From positions 1-39,213 of IMG/VR virus record IMGVR_UViG_3300042898_005059: a DNA stretch of 39,213 nucleotides; one strand, given 5' to 3'. Below the pieces are notes generated by a model, which was not told the origin of the DNA, searched no databases, and saw only the letters and a program-made list of their open reading frames with translations. Both the position numbers and the translations under genes were made by a program. Below, piece by piece: positions 6,718 to 15,789 of this stretch. Every line of letters begins with the position of its first letter. Position 1 is the first letter of the stretch. Source of the DNA: a virus.

Positions 6718-7734
6718 TTATAGATTTTGATAGATTTCTAAAAGTAGTTTGCTGTCGTAAAATTCACTGTCAATGCTGGTAATTTGATCTATGACAATTT
6801 GATCCACACTTTCAAATTTGATATCACCGGGTGCAATATTATTGTCCAATTCGCTGTTTTTGTTGGGAATTAATGACATTTCACGTAGATTGTATTGTGA
6901 TATAAATGTTTCTTTGATAAAGTTAGCTTCTTCATAGCTAACAGCAATGTCTAAGCTGACTTTAACATTCATTTTGGGTTTTAGCAAGTGCTCGGCACGA
7001 TCAAGTAAATCAGCTAAACCAAATATCTTATAAATCGGCTGATCTGGCCAAGCATGATATTCAGGATCGTCACCCCACGACAATATCATGCAACCGCGTT
7101 GGTCATCATTGACATCGGAATAATTATGTGGGAAACAATTTCCAATATAAGTGATGTTGTTTTTGGTTTGTCTACGATGGAAATGTCCGGTGTAGACATG
7201 ATCAAAGTTGTTAAAATGTTCTCTACGAACTTGTCCGTGGTCAGGCATTTCTACCATGGCATTCATTAGATAACCCGGCAACTCAAAATGCCCAAACATG
7301 TAGCGACCCTTCATACGGGGAATTTTCTTGTAGTCATCGCCCACTAGCCACGGTGCTACAACAACATCACCTTTTTGAAACCAATCATTGCAAATCTCAA
7401 TGTTTGGTAAATGTCGAGCCCAAGCTACACCATGTATGTCTCTGCGATCTCTATAATATAAGTCATGGTTGCCAGGAATAAAATAAAATCTGTCAAAGGC
7501 CGCACTGAGTTTTTCTAGAGCCTGTAAGGAAAACTGTAGAGTTTGTAAATTAATACTGGCTCTGTGATTGTGCCAATCGCCTAAAAAGAATCCAGTTTCG
7601 CAACCTTTTTGTCGTGCCAAGTCAATAAACCAATCTATAAACTTTTCGCAGTCTTGATTGTGTGTAAGACTGTTGGACTTTAGGCCAAAATGTATGTCAG
7701 TGATTATTGCAGCTTTTTTGAATAAATTTGCCAT
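6718..7734 (-). CDS. 47: gp47, recombination endonuclease nuclease subunit (SbcD/Mre11-like)
   Basis: A metal-dependent phosphoesterase that pairs with gp46 to trim DNA ends. At 338 residues it is almost exactly the T4 length (339). The calcineurin-like motifs are all present in order: D13 and H15 in TDIHFG, D53 in GDWHNH, N89-H90-D91 in PGNHD, H149 in FGHFE, and H184 and H186 in YTGHFHRR. These build the two-metal site. The rest forms the capping and gp46-contact regions. Its start lies 3 bases past the gp55 stop, so the genes are probably co-transcribed from the promoter at 8623-8652. Confidence 0.96.
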   Translation of the reverse strand: MANLFKKAAIITDIHFGLKSNSLTHNQDCEKFIDWFIDLARQKGCETGFFLGDWHNHRASINLQTLQFSLQALEKLSAAFDRFYFIPGNHDLYYRDRRDIHGVAWARHLPNIEICNDWFQKGDVVVAPWLVGDDYKKIPRMKGRYMFGHFELPGYLMNAMVEMPDHGQVRREHFNNFDHVYTGHFHRRQTKNNITYIGNCFPHNYSDVNDDQRGCMILSWGDDPEYHAWPDQPIYKIFGLADLLDRAEHLLKPKMNVKVSLDIAVSYEEANFIKETFISQYNLREMSLIPNKNSELDNNIAPGDIKFESVDQIVIDQITSIDSEFYDSKLLLEIYQNL

Positions 7735-7737
7735 ATA

Positions 7738-8601
7738 TTAATTGTCTGAAGAATGACCAGATAACATGCCCTGTCTTGTATAGCTGGGATTCAGTCCGTT
7801 GATTTCCAAGATATCATCGCGAATGTTTTGCATTTTTTTCTCAATATTCAATATTCTTGTAAAAGAATTTGTTATTGTAGCAGTAAAATAAGCAAAAGGA
7901 TTACTGCTTTTGCTCTCATCAAACTGTAGACCAATCTGACTGAGTTGCAGCAAGGCCTGTCCTTTCATTTCTTCATTGTAGGTATACCCACGCCAATTAC
8001 TGCGAGTAGCATATCGTTCACAGAGTTTTACAAACATCTCTGCTAAACGGCGTGTCATTTGCCCGTGATCTTTGTTGAAATGGCCCGAATCCAAATCACC
8101 TCTCCAGTGACTTTTACCTACAATATAAGGTATACGATGCTCGTTTACTCTATAATGAAAAAAAGGTGGAAAGTTTAACCGAATGTGCACACCATCTGTG
8201 ATTAATTGTTCAACTAACTCGTCTTCGGGCACATCAACTGGATCTTCCAGTTCTAAAATATCTTCTATGCGTTTTTTCTTTGTTGATGTTTTGGGAGTTT
8301 TTTTCTGTGCTAACGGGATATGTTCCCAAGTCATTACCCTGAATACCAAATCTGTTATAGAGATTTTTTTAGGATCTATGACTTCGCCGGTTTCTTTGCG
8401 AATTCTGTCAGACCGTAGTCGTCGTGCTTCGGATATGGTTCTTAGATTAATTTTGTCAACAGAAGGCAGTATGATATCGTATTGGTGATCATTTACTGGA
8501 TCATTGAAAACACAATAGCTGTTTTTGCTGAGATGTATTTCCTTTAGTATGTCTCTGTTGTTTAGATAGTTTATTTTTTTAGGTATAATTGTTGATGTCA
8601 T
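7738..8601 (-). CDS. 55: gp55-like late-transcription sigma factor
   Basis: Directs host RNA polymerase to TATAAATA late promoters, together with the sliding clamp and gp33 in T4. The C-terminal half has the sigma-2-like region seen in phage gp55 proteins: WRGYTYNEEMKGQALLQLSQ, FDESKSSNPFAYFTATITNS, then NIEKKMQNIRDD. The product is 287 residues, well above T4 gp55 (185). The extra N-terminal part includes a Lys-rich stretch (KKTPKTSTKKKR) and an acidic stretch (EDILELEDPVDVPEDE). I chose ATG at 8601, preceded by AGGAAA, because an upstream in-frame ATG at 8664 would lie before the promoter itself. No clear sliding-clamp-binding tail can be recognised at the C-terminus (MLSGHSSDN). Confidence 0.87.
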   Translation of the reverse strand: MTSTIIPKKINYLNNRDILKEIHLSKNSYCVFNDPVNDHQYDIILPSVDKINLRTISEARRLRSDRIRKETGEVIDPKKISITDLVFRVMTWEHIPLAQKKTPKTSTKKKRIEDILELEDPVDVPEDELVEQLITDGVHIRLNFPPFFHYRVNEHRIPYIVGKSHWRGDLDSGHFNKDHGQMTRRLAEMFVKLCERYATRSNWRGYTYNEEMKGQALLQLSQIGLQFDESKSSNPFAYFTATITNSFTRILNIEKKMQNIRDDILEINGLNPSYTRQGMLSGHSSDN

Positions 8602-8622
8602 CGATGATATTTTCCTAGCACT

Positions 8623-8652
8623 ATTATAGTATATAGCGAAACTGTTTGTCAA
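8623..8652 (-). promoter_or_regulatory. Consensus sigma70 promoter for the 55-47-46 operon
   Basis: Minus strand: TTGACA (8652-8647), an 18-base spacer, TATAAT (8628-8623). Both hexamers match the bacterial consensus exactly. The predicted start is near 8616, giving a 5' leader of about 15 bases that contains AGGAAA before ATG 8601. This points to early or middle expression by unmodified host polymerase. Confidence 0.85.
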
Positions 8653-8677
8653 CATCAAGATCACGGTTTTTGCAAAC

Positions 8678-8685
8678 GGTAAATA
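8678..8685 (+). promoter_or_regulatory. Late-type box (GGTAAATA) before the gp48-like gene
   Basis: GGTAAATA lies 23 bases before ATG 8709, with predicted initiation near 8691. The same variant occurs before gp25 (17066). It would start the long late structural transcription unit, divergent from the early promoter 26 bases away. Confidence 0.5.
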
Positions 8686-8708
8686 GTATTAGGGCAAAAA
8701 TACTTATT

Positions 8709-11039
8709 ATGACTTATGTGTCTCCAATTCAGCAAAAGGTTGATTTATACCTTAACTTGATCGATCAGGGCGTGCCACAGGCACAGGCATTACAACAGGT
8801 AGGATCAACCTTGGCAGAATTGTCGGCCAGCGGATTGGATTTGACTCACCCAGCAGAACTACGGGCCACAATTGAAGCCGCAGATCGACAATTAGACAAT
8901 TATGTGAGACAAGTAGACGCAGCTCGGGCAAGGGGGTTACCAGATCCGCCACCGCCCCCAGGGTACAGTTTGCCAGGGCAAACTGTAACTGCAAACAGTG
9001 GTTTTACTGCTAGATCTGCTGCTACAGAGCGGGCCGAGCCCACAGAACTGGAAGTTAATCCCAATAATTTACCTGTTGCTCAATCGGCAGATAGTGCTCG
9101 ATTTTTAAGACCGGGATCAAACAGTACCGCACCTGCTGTACCTACCACAACCAATGACAATAGCAGCTTCTTAACACCAGGCACAACCAGTACAGCAGCG
9201 GCTGTGCCAGTTGATCCAACTTTTGGCACAGCCGGTGCTGGAAATTTAACTGCTGCAGAATTGCAATCTGGTGTGATAGTAAGAAATTTTACAGCCAATG
9301 CCAATTATCAACAGGTACAGTTTAATAATGAAGAAAGACGGAGAATTATTCAAGAATATCAGGCAAATGGCAAATCGACTGCTGAGGCTTATCAAGATCC
9401 CAGATATCAGTCATTGGTTGCAGATGGTCAAAGACTGCGTCAGCAAGTAGATGCAGGTAGTACTGTAGAGTCTGCTGCTGAGTTTAGACAAACACCATTG
9501 GCACCTGGAGACTCGGTAGCCCCGGCTGATGGCAGAATAGCCACTAATACTCCAGTTCAAACAGACATTCCAGCACAATCTGCCCCTCGATCAATTAAGC
9601 TAGCACCGGTTACAGATGCAAATATAGCATCTGAATCGTTGGTGATTCCTGGGGAACCCTCTGCAGCAGAATTGAAAAATCAATTAAGTGTAGCACAAAC
9701 CAATATAAATTTTGATAATTTTGTTGCCAGCGAACTAAAAACAGAAATAAACGATATCAATCGAGAATTAGCAAATACTACATCACCAGCGAAAAGACAA
9801 GAATTAGAACAGCAAAGAAATAGTTTACAACAGGAATTGACAGTAACAGAAACCAGAAGAGATCAACTTATTCAGGAGCGGGATAACTTACAAACAGTAG
9901 TTGACCAGACTGGTATAAATGTTTCACCCACGCCAGTATCTGTGGCTGATGCTGAAATAGCCCAACTTGGCGAGCGAGTTGATCGACCTGTCGAACAGAC
10001 CCCATTTAATGGCACATTCAGTGCTACTTTTGATCCAGTCTCTAATTCTTGGGGAGTTTGGAATGATCAGACTGGTGCATTTGTAGTCACTGGACTGACA
10101 CAATCGCAGGCCCAGCGAGATGCCAACGAATTCACAGGTGGCGATTTTAGACCCAACCCGCCAATTGTAAATCCTGTTCTAACTCAGGCCAGTGCGGCAC
10201 AAGCTGGGGGCGAACAACAACAAGCCACACTGACACTAGCGCGTCAACAGCAATCAATTCGCGAACAGCGAGGTCAACAAAATCAAGGGGATTGGCGTGT
10301 AAAATTAAGATTGGCGCCTGGCGCCACTTATCTTTACAAGGCCAATGATCCGGGTATTTTATGGCCATTGATAGAAACCGACGGCGTGATATTTCCCTAT
10401 ACACCTAGGATAGATACCAGTTATCGAGCAGTATATGATGCCATTGATCTTACACATAGCAATTATCGTGGATATTTTTATCGCAACAGTTATGCGGATT
10501 TTGTGCAGGTACAAGGAACATTTACTGCTCAAGACACCTTTGAAGCTGAATATCTTTTGGCTGTAATCACATTTTTCAAATCATTGACAAAAATGTTCTA
10601 TGGACAAGATCCACAAAGAGGCAGTCCTCCCCCATTGGTATATTTGACTGGATTGGGTGAATATCAATTTTCAGAACACCCCTGTGTAGTCACGCAGTTC
10701 AATTATAATTTACCCGATAATGTAGATTATATCCGTGCGAGAATTGCCAATGTCAATGCTACAAATTTATTGACAAGACGAAATCGTAGTAGTGTGCCAT
10801 CCAATCCTATAAGTAGTGCAATACAAAGATTGGCCAGTTTAGGTCAGGGAATTAAGCCTGGAGCAATGACTAGTCCCCCACCTCCGCCGACTTTAGGAAT
10901 AGATAATCCCACTTATGTTCCGACAAAAATTGATATCAGTTTGCAACTATTACCTATGCAGTCAAGAAGACAAGTCAGTCAGCAATTTAGTCTTAAAAAC
11001 TTTGCCAATGGTAATCTTATTAAAGGAGGATTCTGGTAA
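8709..11039 (+). CDS. 48: gp48-like baseplate / tail-tube junction protein
   Basis: The 776-residue product has a long Q/A/P/T-rich N-terminal region, a coiled coil at about 338-398, and a C-terminal folded domain from about residue 529 (WRVKLRLAPGATYLYKAND). This domain includes FPYTPRIDTSYRAVYD, HSNYRGYFYRNSYADF, GTFTAQDTFEAEYLLAVITF and EHPCVVTQFNYNLP. I recall this domain from proteins labelled gp48 in T4-like marine phages. In T4, gp48 (364 residues) caps the hub and starts tube polymerisation. The N-terminal extension is not in T4. The start is ATG 8709, since the upstream in-frame ATG at 8646 would precede the late box. It ends TAATG, overlapping the next gene, with AAGGAGG just before. 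gp54 is the main alternative name. Confidence 0.65.
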   Translation: MTYVSPIQQKVDLYLNLIDQGVPQAQALQQVGSTLAELSASGLDLTHPAELRATIEAADRQLDNYVRQVDAARARGLPDPPPPPGYSLPGQTVTANSGFTARSAATERAEPTELEVNPNNLPVAQSADSARFLRPGSNSTAPAVPTTTNDNSSFLTPGTTSTAAAVPVDPTFGTAGAGNLTAAELQSGVIVRNFTANANYQQVQFNNEERRRIIQEYQANGKSTAEAYQDPRYQSLVADGQRLRQQVDAGSTVESAAEFRQTPLAPGDSVAPADGRIATNTPVQTDIPAQSAPRSIKLAPVTDANIASESLVIPGEPSAAELKNQLSVAQTNINFDNFVASELKTEINDINRELANTTSPAKRQELEQQRNSLQQELTVTETRRDQLIQERDNLQTVVDQTGINVSPTPVSVADAEIAQLGERVDRPVEQTPFNGTFSATFDPVSNSWGVWNDQTGAFVVTGLTQSQAQRDANEFTGGDFRPNPPIVNPVLTQASAAQAGGEQQQATLTLARQQQSIREQRGQQNQGDWRVKLRLAPGATYLYKANDPGILWPLIETDGVIFPYTPRIDTSYRAVYDAIDLTHSNYRGYFYRNSYADFVQVQGTFTAQDTFEAEYLLAVITFFKSLTKMFYGQDPQRGSPPPLVYLTGLGEYQFSEHPCVVTQFNYNLPDNVDYIRARIANVNATNLLTRRNRSSVPSNPISSAIQRLASLGQGIKPGAMTSPPPPPTLGIDNPTYVPTKIDISLQLLPMQSRRQVSQQFSLKNFANGNLIKGGFW
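11023..11029 (+). promoter_or_regulatory. Strong Shine-Dalgarno (AAGGAGG) for the gp53-like gene
   Basis: A near-perfect anti-16S match inside the end of the gp48-like gene, 9 bases before ATG 11039. It is one of the best ribosome sites in the window and suggests high independent translation despite the TAATG overlap. Confidence 0.8.
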
Positions 11040-11338
11040 TGAGTACATATAATTCTACCAGCCCTTACTATCTAACTGGTATAAACGAATTTTATCTTGA
11101 TGTCATGGTCAATAGACCTTTACCTAAGGAATCTGATGATCAAGTTATTGTAATTAACCAAACTTATCAATATCGTCCTGATTTATTAGCATTTGATCTT
11201 TACAATAATGCCGGACTTTGGTGGGTATTTTACCAAAGAAATCCTAATACTTTAACAAAACCGCCTTTTGATTTTTCAGCTGGTAAAACTATTTTCTTAC
11301 CAAAAATTTCTACACTTAAAACTGTGCTAGGATTCTAA
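11039..11338 (+). CDS. 53: gp53-like baseplate wedge protein (short form)
   Basis: A 99-residue protein with YRPDLLAFDLYNNAGLWWVF then YQRNPNTL and AGKTIFLPKIS. This resembles the gp53 wedge family, whose end has a LysM-like look (an aromatic segment followed by G-x-x-I-x-L-P). T4 gp53 is 196 residues, so this is about half length and would be mostly the conserved core. In T4, gp53 joins wedges into the hexagonal baseplate. It sits directly between the gp48-like and hub genes, consistent with a baseplate role. Start is ATG 11039 behind AAGGAGG. The name is by motif recall. Confidence 0.7.
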   Translation: MSTYNSTSPYYLTGINEFYLDVMVNRPLPKESDDQVIVINQTYQYRPDLLAFDLYNNAGLWWVFYQRNPNTLTKPPFDFSAGKTIFLPKISTLKTVLGF

Positions 11339-11341
11339 TCT

Positions 11342-14266
11342 ATGGCTACTAGGCAGGAAATTTTATCAGAACTGGCAGTTGTAGAAAGAGAACTAGCCGA
11401 AGCTGAAAGAGAATTACAAAGACTCAATGCTCTTTTTGTTGAACAAACTGATCCTGCAGCAATTCGTATAATCAGTCAGCAAATTGAACAAGTTAGTAGA
11501 ACAAGAAATACCTTAATTAATCGCAAAACTCAATTACAAAGACAGTTAAACAGTGCAGATGCAGCAGTAACAACATCTACTCCTACATATTCTACCGCAT
11601 CAGATACTCCCGGTGTTATAGCTGCTGGCGGTGCAGTAACTCCAGGAGCTGTCCCAGGGCCTACTACAGCACAGCCAACTCCTACTGCAGCCAATGGTGC
11701 TGTGGCTTTTGGAACCGACGGTAGAGTTTTGCCTACATCGGTTAGTCAAGCTCCTGCAGGAAATACTGTGATCAATCAAGGTCAAAGTATTAACAGAGAT
11801 GATGCCGAAGCAGTACAGCCCAGTGGAAATCAGGTTGGTGTAGGGGCCAGATCAGACGACAGTCAAAAAAATACTGTGCAGACTCGCGTAGATACTTTGT
11901 ATTCGCAGAATCAAACAGTATTACCTAAGCCCAATATTTTGGACAAATATGCCAGCTATACTTATAACATCAGTGTATACCTGATGTCGCCGGAACGATA
12001 CAAAGATTTTATCACAGGCAACATTAGCTCATTTGAGCCCAATACCCTGTTATTTCAAAGCGGCGGAGCACCGCCTGCACAACAAAATTACAGTTATTCA
12101 GGCCCCGAAGTTGGGTTGTCTTCGGGCATTATAATTAGAGAATTAAATGGCCCTTCTCGTAATCCCTATTTCAGCCAAGACTTTTTCATAGACAATGTTG
12201 AAATTAAAAACATTATAATGGGCAAAGGGCAAGGCAGTGCACATAATAGTGCATTGCTGAACTTTACAGTAACAGAATATAACGGGATTACGCTTTTGCA
12301 AAATCTGGATCGTGCCGTGGTTGATTATATCTATAAAGGTGAGCCTAGACTGAAACTAGCCTTGCAGCAAAATCCTGATTTAGGAACATGGGGCAGTCAA
12401 ATTTATATGATGGCTATAAGATTTTATGGTTATGACGACAACGGTAATTTGGTTTTCGGTGGAACCAATACTCCAGAATTCAAAACTGACCCACAAGCTG
12501 TGGTTGAAAAATACATACCATTTGTGGTAAGAAACATCACATTTAAAGTGGGAAATAGAGCAGTTGAATATCAATGGGACTGTGCCACCCCAGCAACTAT
12601 GGTTAATACTGGTCCTAATTCAGCTACTGTGCCTTATAACTGCCAACTATCGGGCAAATCATTGGCAGATGCTCTAGGCGGAAATTTAGAAACAGTGTTT
12701 CAACCGGTCAATCAACGAGAAGCAAGAGAACCCAATACCAGTGCTCCACCTCGTGTGGCAGGAGGTTCACCACAGATACAGCCCGCTTTTTCGATTCAAG
12801 CTTTTCAGGCAACTCCACCTCGAGCCACTACTCCAGTTTCAGCACCGCCCAAAGCAGATGCTGCCAAGTCAGTGACTGAAACTGTAACACAGGGGCTAAT
12901 GGCAGCAATGAATCGATATCAACAGGAAATTTTTTCTTTAGGTCAAATACAAATACCCAATAGATATAGTATAGAATTTACCAGTACAGCACTTAGTGAT
13001 GCCAAATTGACATATCGTGGTCGTACCGACAGAGATTTAGTACCTGCAGCAAATAACAATAATCCTAGAAATTTGTTACCGGAAACACAATCAGTAGATA
13101 CAGACAAAAAGACTTTTAGTGTAACCGCCGGGCAACAATTAGTACAAGTAATAGAAATGCTGGTTCGTAATAGCACTTATATTTCAGATCAACAATTGGT
13201 CATTATTGATCCTGTAACTGGAACTCAAACTCCCAATCCTGGGCGAACAAAAAATCTTGCTTGGTTTAAAATCAATATGACTGCCAGCCCAATTGGTTAC
13301 GATTTTAAAAGAAAAGATTATGCTTGGGATATCAAATATATCATCAGTGAATACAGAATTGTGGTGCCAGAAACTGGTTATTTTCCTATAGTAGATTTTC
13401 CAGGATTTCATAAGTCATACCCCTATTGGTTTACTGGTGAAAACACTGCAATTATAAGTTTTGAACAGAAATATAATTATCAATACAGTAGAGTGTTGTC
13501 GGGTGGCTTATTGACAGATACTACTAGTGCCAGTTATCAAGACTTTACTAAGACTGTATTTTATCCCCGTAGTGGCCAAAGTACACAAGGCGGCCCGTTG
13601 CGTACCAATGAAGCAGCAGCAAATTTAGCTGATTATTTTTACAGCCCTGGAGATCAAAAAACTGTCGAACTTGAAATCATTGGAGATCCAGCATGGATAT
13701 TTCAAGGCGAAGCCAGCGGCTCTTATAACTTGTTATTGGCTAACAATAATCCATTTTTGCCTGATGGGACTATAAATGTCGATTATGGTCAGATATTTTT
13801 TGAAATCAGTTGGAACAGCCCAGAGGACTATGATGTCAATGGTAATGGTTTGATTAATCCCGCAAAAAATTATACACAGGCTGCTAACGCAAAACAGAAC
13901 GCAGGTGTACCGAAGCAAAGCTATGCCTATGGTGCAAGAACTTGTACCAGTGTGTTTAGACGAGGTAGCTTTACACAGGTATTAGATGGATATTTGGTGA
14001 TTAAAAATCTCAATACAAAAGTCAATGCAGACAATCAAAGACAAATTGCTGCTGCCAGCGATCAACAATTAATAAGCAGAGTATCTCCGGATATCAACCG
14101 TGAACTCAATGAACGAGCCGATAGGCAATTAATCGCAAGAGTTCAACAACCTGTAAATAAACTGTCAAATGCAGGACTATCTAGTTCGGGTATTACGAGA
14201 ACATCCGAAGCAACCAGTCCCCAACAGGATCCTAAAACTAACCAAGTCATTGCAAAGGAAGAATAA
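11342..14266 (+). CDS. gp27-like baseplate hub protein, enlarged
   Basis: The 974-residue protein starts with a coiled coil (residues about 5-65, VERELAEAERELQRL), then a Pro/Thr/Ala-rich linker. A first domain follows at about 195-440 (YTYNISVYLMSPERY, then SALLNFTVTEYNGITLLQNL). After a second linker comes a domain from about 520 (IQIPNRYSIEF, then QQLVQVIEMLVRNSTYI). The RNSTYI region recalls hub proteins of the gp27 kind. Relatives in cyanophages are, as I recall, sometimes labelled VrlC. In T4, gp27 trimerises under the gp5 spike. Here the gene lies just upstream of the gp5-like gene and overlaps it as TAATG, supporting a hub partnership. The C-terminal ~70 residues are Q/S/N-rich. The exact family is uncertain. 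Confidence 0.6.
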   Translation: MATRQEILSELAVVERELAEAERELQRLNALFVEQTDPAAIRIISQQIEQVSRTRNTLINRKTQLQRQLNSADAAVTTSTPTYSTASDTPGVIAAGGAVTPGAVPGPTTAQPTPTAANGAVAFGTDGRVLPTSVSQAPAGNTVINQGQSINRDDAEAVQPSGNQVGVGARSDDSQKNTVQTRVDTLYSQNQTVLPKPNILDKYASYTYNISVYLMSPERYKDFITGNISSFEPNTLLFQSGGAPPAQQNYSYSGPEVGLSSGIIIRELNGPSRNPYFSQDFFIDNVEIKNIIMGKGQGSAHNSALLNFTVTEYNGITLLQNLDRAVVDYIYKGEPRLKLALQQNPDLGTWGSQIYMMAIRFYGYDDNGNLVFGGTNTPEFKTDPQAVVEKYIPFVVRNITFKVGNRAVEYQWDCATPATMVNTGPNSATVPYNCQLSGKSLADALGGNLETVFQPVNQREAREPNTSAPPRVAGGSPQIQPAFSIQAFQATPPRATTPVSAPPKADAAKSVTETVTQGLMAAMNRYQQEIFSLGQIQIPNRYSIEFTSTALSDAKLTYRGRTDRDLVPAANNNNPRNLLPETQSVDTDKKTFSVTAGQQLVQVIEMLVRNSTYISDQQLVIIDPVTGTQTPNPGRTKNLAWFKINMTASPIGYDFKRKDYAWDIKYIISEYRIVVPETGYFPIVDFPGFHKSYPYWFTGENTAIISFEQKYNYQYSRVLSGGLLTDTTSASYQDFTKTVFYPRSGQSTQGGPLRTNEAAANLADYFYSPGDQKTVELEIIGDPAWIFQGEASGSYNLLLANNNPFLPDGTINVDYGQIFFEISWNSPEDYDVNGNGLINPAKNYTQAANAKQNAGVPKQSYAYGARTCTSVFRRGSFTQVLDGYLVIKNLNTKVNADNQRQIAAASDQQLISRVSPDINRELNERADRQLIARVQQPVNKLSNAGLSSSGITRTSEATSPQQDPKTNQVIAKEE

Positions 14267-15789
14267 TGGCAGAGAATATTGAAAGAAGTACAGGACGACC
14301 ACGAGAATTTACCTTTGACAGGGGAGGTGTTCCTAGTGAAATGGGCCCTTACATCGGTGTGGTCACTAACAATATTGATGTCACAAGATCAGGAAAGTTA
14401 CAGGTCTATATTCAAGAGTTCGGTGCCATTGACAAAGAAGGCAAACCTTTACTGACAGACTCAACATTGTGGAAAACTGTCAAATATGTTTCTCCATTTT
14501 ATGGAATTACTCCCCTAAGTCAAACCAGTAACGAAAGTGTAGGGAAATATCCTAACAATCAGCAAAGTTATGGTATGTGGTTTACCGCTCCGGATGTTGG
14601 CACAAGAGTTTTATGTTTTTTTCCCGCAGGTGACGCCAACGACGGTTATTACATAGGTTGTATTCCTGAGACTGGCCTAACACATATGATTCCTGCAGTT
14701 GGAGCCACAAGTGAATATCAAACTAATAATGACACCCAACAACAATATTTTGCTGAGGCCACACAACTACCGGTTACCGAAATTAACGACAATAGTCAAG
14801 AAAACAGCAATGGTCCTAAATTTTTTGACAATATAAAACCTGTTCACAGTTATCAAGCAGCGACTTTTTTTCAGCAAGGGCTAATAAACGATACACAAAG
14901 AGGGCCAATTACCAGTAGCAGTCAACGGGAAACGCCCAGCGCAGTCTTTGGTTTCAGCACGCCAGGAAGACCAATCTATCAGGGCGGTTTACAATCTGAT
15001 GATATTCGTCAAAAATTATTAGGTAATCAGGTCTTACCACAAGATGTTGCAGTGACCGGGCGTGTCGGTGGTCATAGTTTTGTTATGGATGACGGTGATT
15101 TAGAAGGCAACGATAATCTTGTAAGAATAAGAACCAGCCAAGGTCATCAGATAACCATGAGCGACAGCGGAAACTTTTTTTATATTACACATGCCAATGG
15201 GCAAACTTGGATCGAGCTAGGAGCACAAGGTACTGTAGATGTTTTTTCTACTAACAGTATAAATCTAAGAACCAATGGCGACATAAATTTTCATGCCGAC
15301 AGAGATATCAATATGTTTGCTGGAAGGAATGTCAATGTCAAAGCCGAAAAAGAAACTAATTTGGGCGGTGTTGATGCTGTAAAAATTGCCAGTGATAAAG
15401 ATGTATCTATCTATGCAGGCATAAAATTGGGTATAAAAAGTGAAGCAATTTTGGCCTTGAAATCTGCTGCAGGTAGCTGGGACGCAGGAGGGCCGTTGAC
15501 ATTAAAAGGTAGACCGATTTTTCTAAATGGACCAGCAGCATTACCTGTAGAAACACCAAAACTCTATCCTAAAGTATTATTAGATGATACCACATATAAT
15601 TATAGTACAGGCTGGCAAGTCAAGCCCAATGGGTTGACTAGTATTGTTAGCCGCGCACCCACTCATGAACCTTATCCTTATCATAACACTGGGGTGGATG
15701 TGCAAGTATCTTTGGAAACTGGTAGCCCACCCCCACCGCCTGCTGCGGTTCCTGTGCCCGACGGATGGACAATTGAAGTAAAATCATGA
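14266..15789 (+). CDS. 5: gp5-like baseplate spike (VgrG-like), without lysozyme domain
   Basis: At 507 residues it begins with an OB-fold-like domain at about 25-155 (YIGVVTNNIDVTRSGKLQVY, then MWFTAPDVGTRVLCFFPAGD, then GYYIGCIPE). From about 286 to 425 it has the repetitive beta-helix spike: ITMSDSGNFFYIT, then IELGAQGTVDVFSTNSINLR, INFHADRDINMFAGRNVNVK. The tip region is followed by a proline run (PPPPPA) near the C-terminus. T4 gp5 carries a lysozyme between the OB fold and the helix. Here that interval (about 155-265) is Q/S/N-rich linker with no catalytic motif I can recognise. The spike pierces the outer membrane. The ATGA overlap with the next gene suggests coupling. Confidence 0.85.
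   Translation: MAENIERSTGRPREFTFDRGGVPSEMGPYIGVVTNNIDVTRSGKLQVYIQEFGAIDKEGKPLLTDSTLWKTVKYVSPFYGITPLSQTSNESVGKYPNNQQSYGMWFTAPDVGTRVLCFFPAGDANDGYYIGCIPETGLTHMIPAVGATSEYQTNNDTQQQYFAEATQLPVTEINDNSQENSNGPKFFDNIKPVHSYQAATFFQQGLINDTQRGPITSSSQRETPSAVFGFSTPGRPIYQGGLQSDDIRQKLLGNQVLPQDVAVTGRVGGHSFVMDDGDLEGNDNLVRIRTSQGHQITMSDSGNFFYITHANGQTWIELGAQGTVDVFSTNSINLRTNGDINFHADRDINMFAGRNVNVKAEKETNLGGVDAVKIASDKDVSIYAGIKLGIKSEAILALKSAAGSWDAGGPLTLKGRPIFLNGPAALPVETPKLYPKVLLDDTTYNYSTGWQVKPNGLTSIVSRAPTHEPYPYHNTGVDVQVSLETGSPPPPPAAVPVPDGWTIEVKS

Noticed and set aside
8602-8664. Longer start (minus ATG 8664) for gp55
   Set aside because: It would start before the TTGACA/TATAAT promoter. ATG 8601 with AGGAAA upstream fits the predicted transcript.
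8646-8708. Longer start (ATG 8646) for the gp48-like protein
   Set aside because: It lies upstream of the late-type box at 8678-8685 and inside the opposing early promoter; ATG 8709 follows AGGG and begins the family-like sequence.
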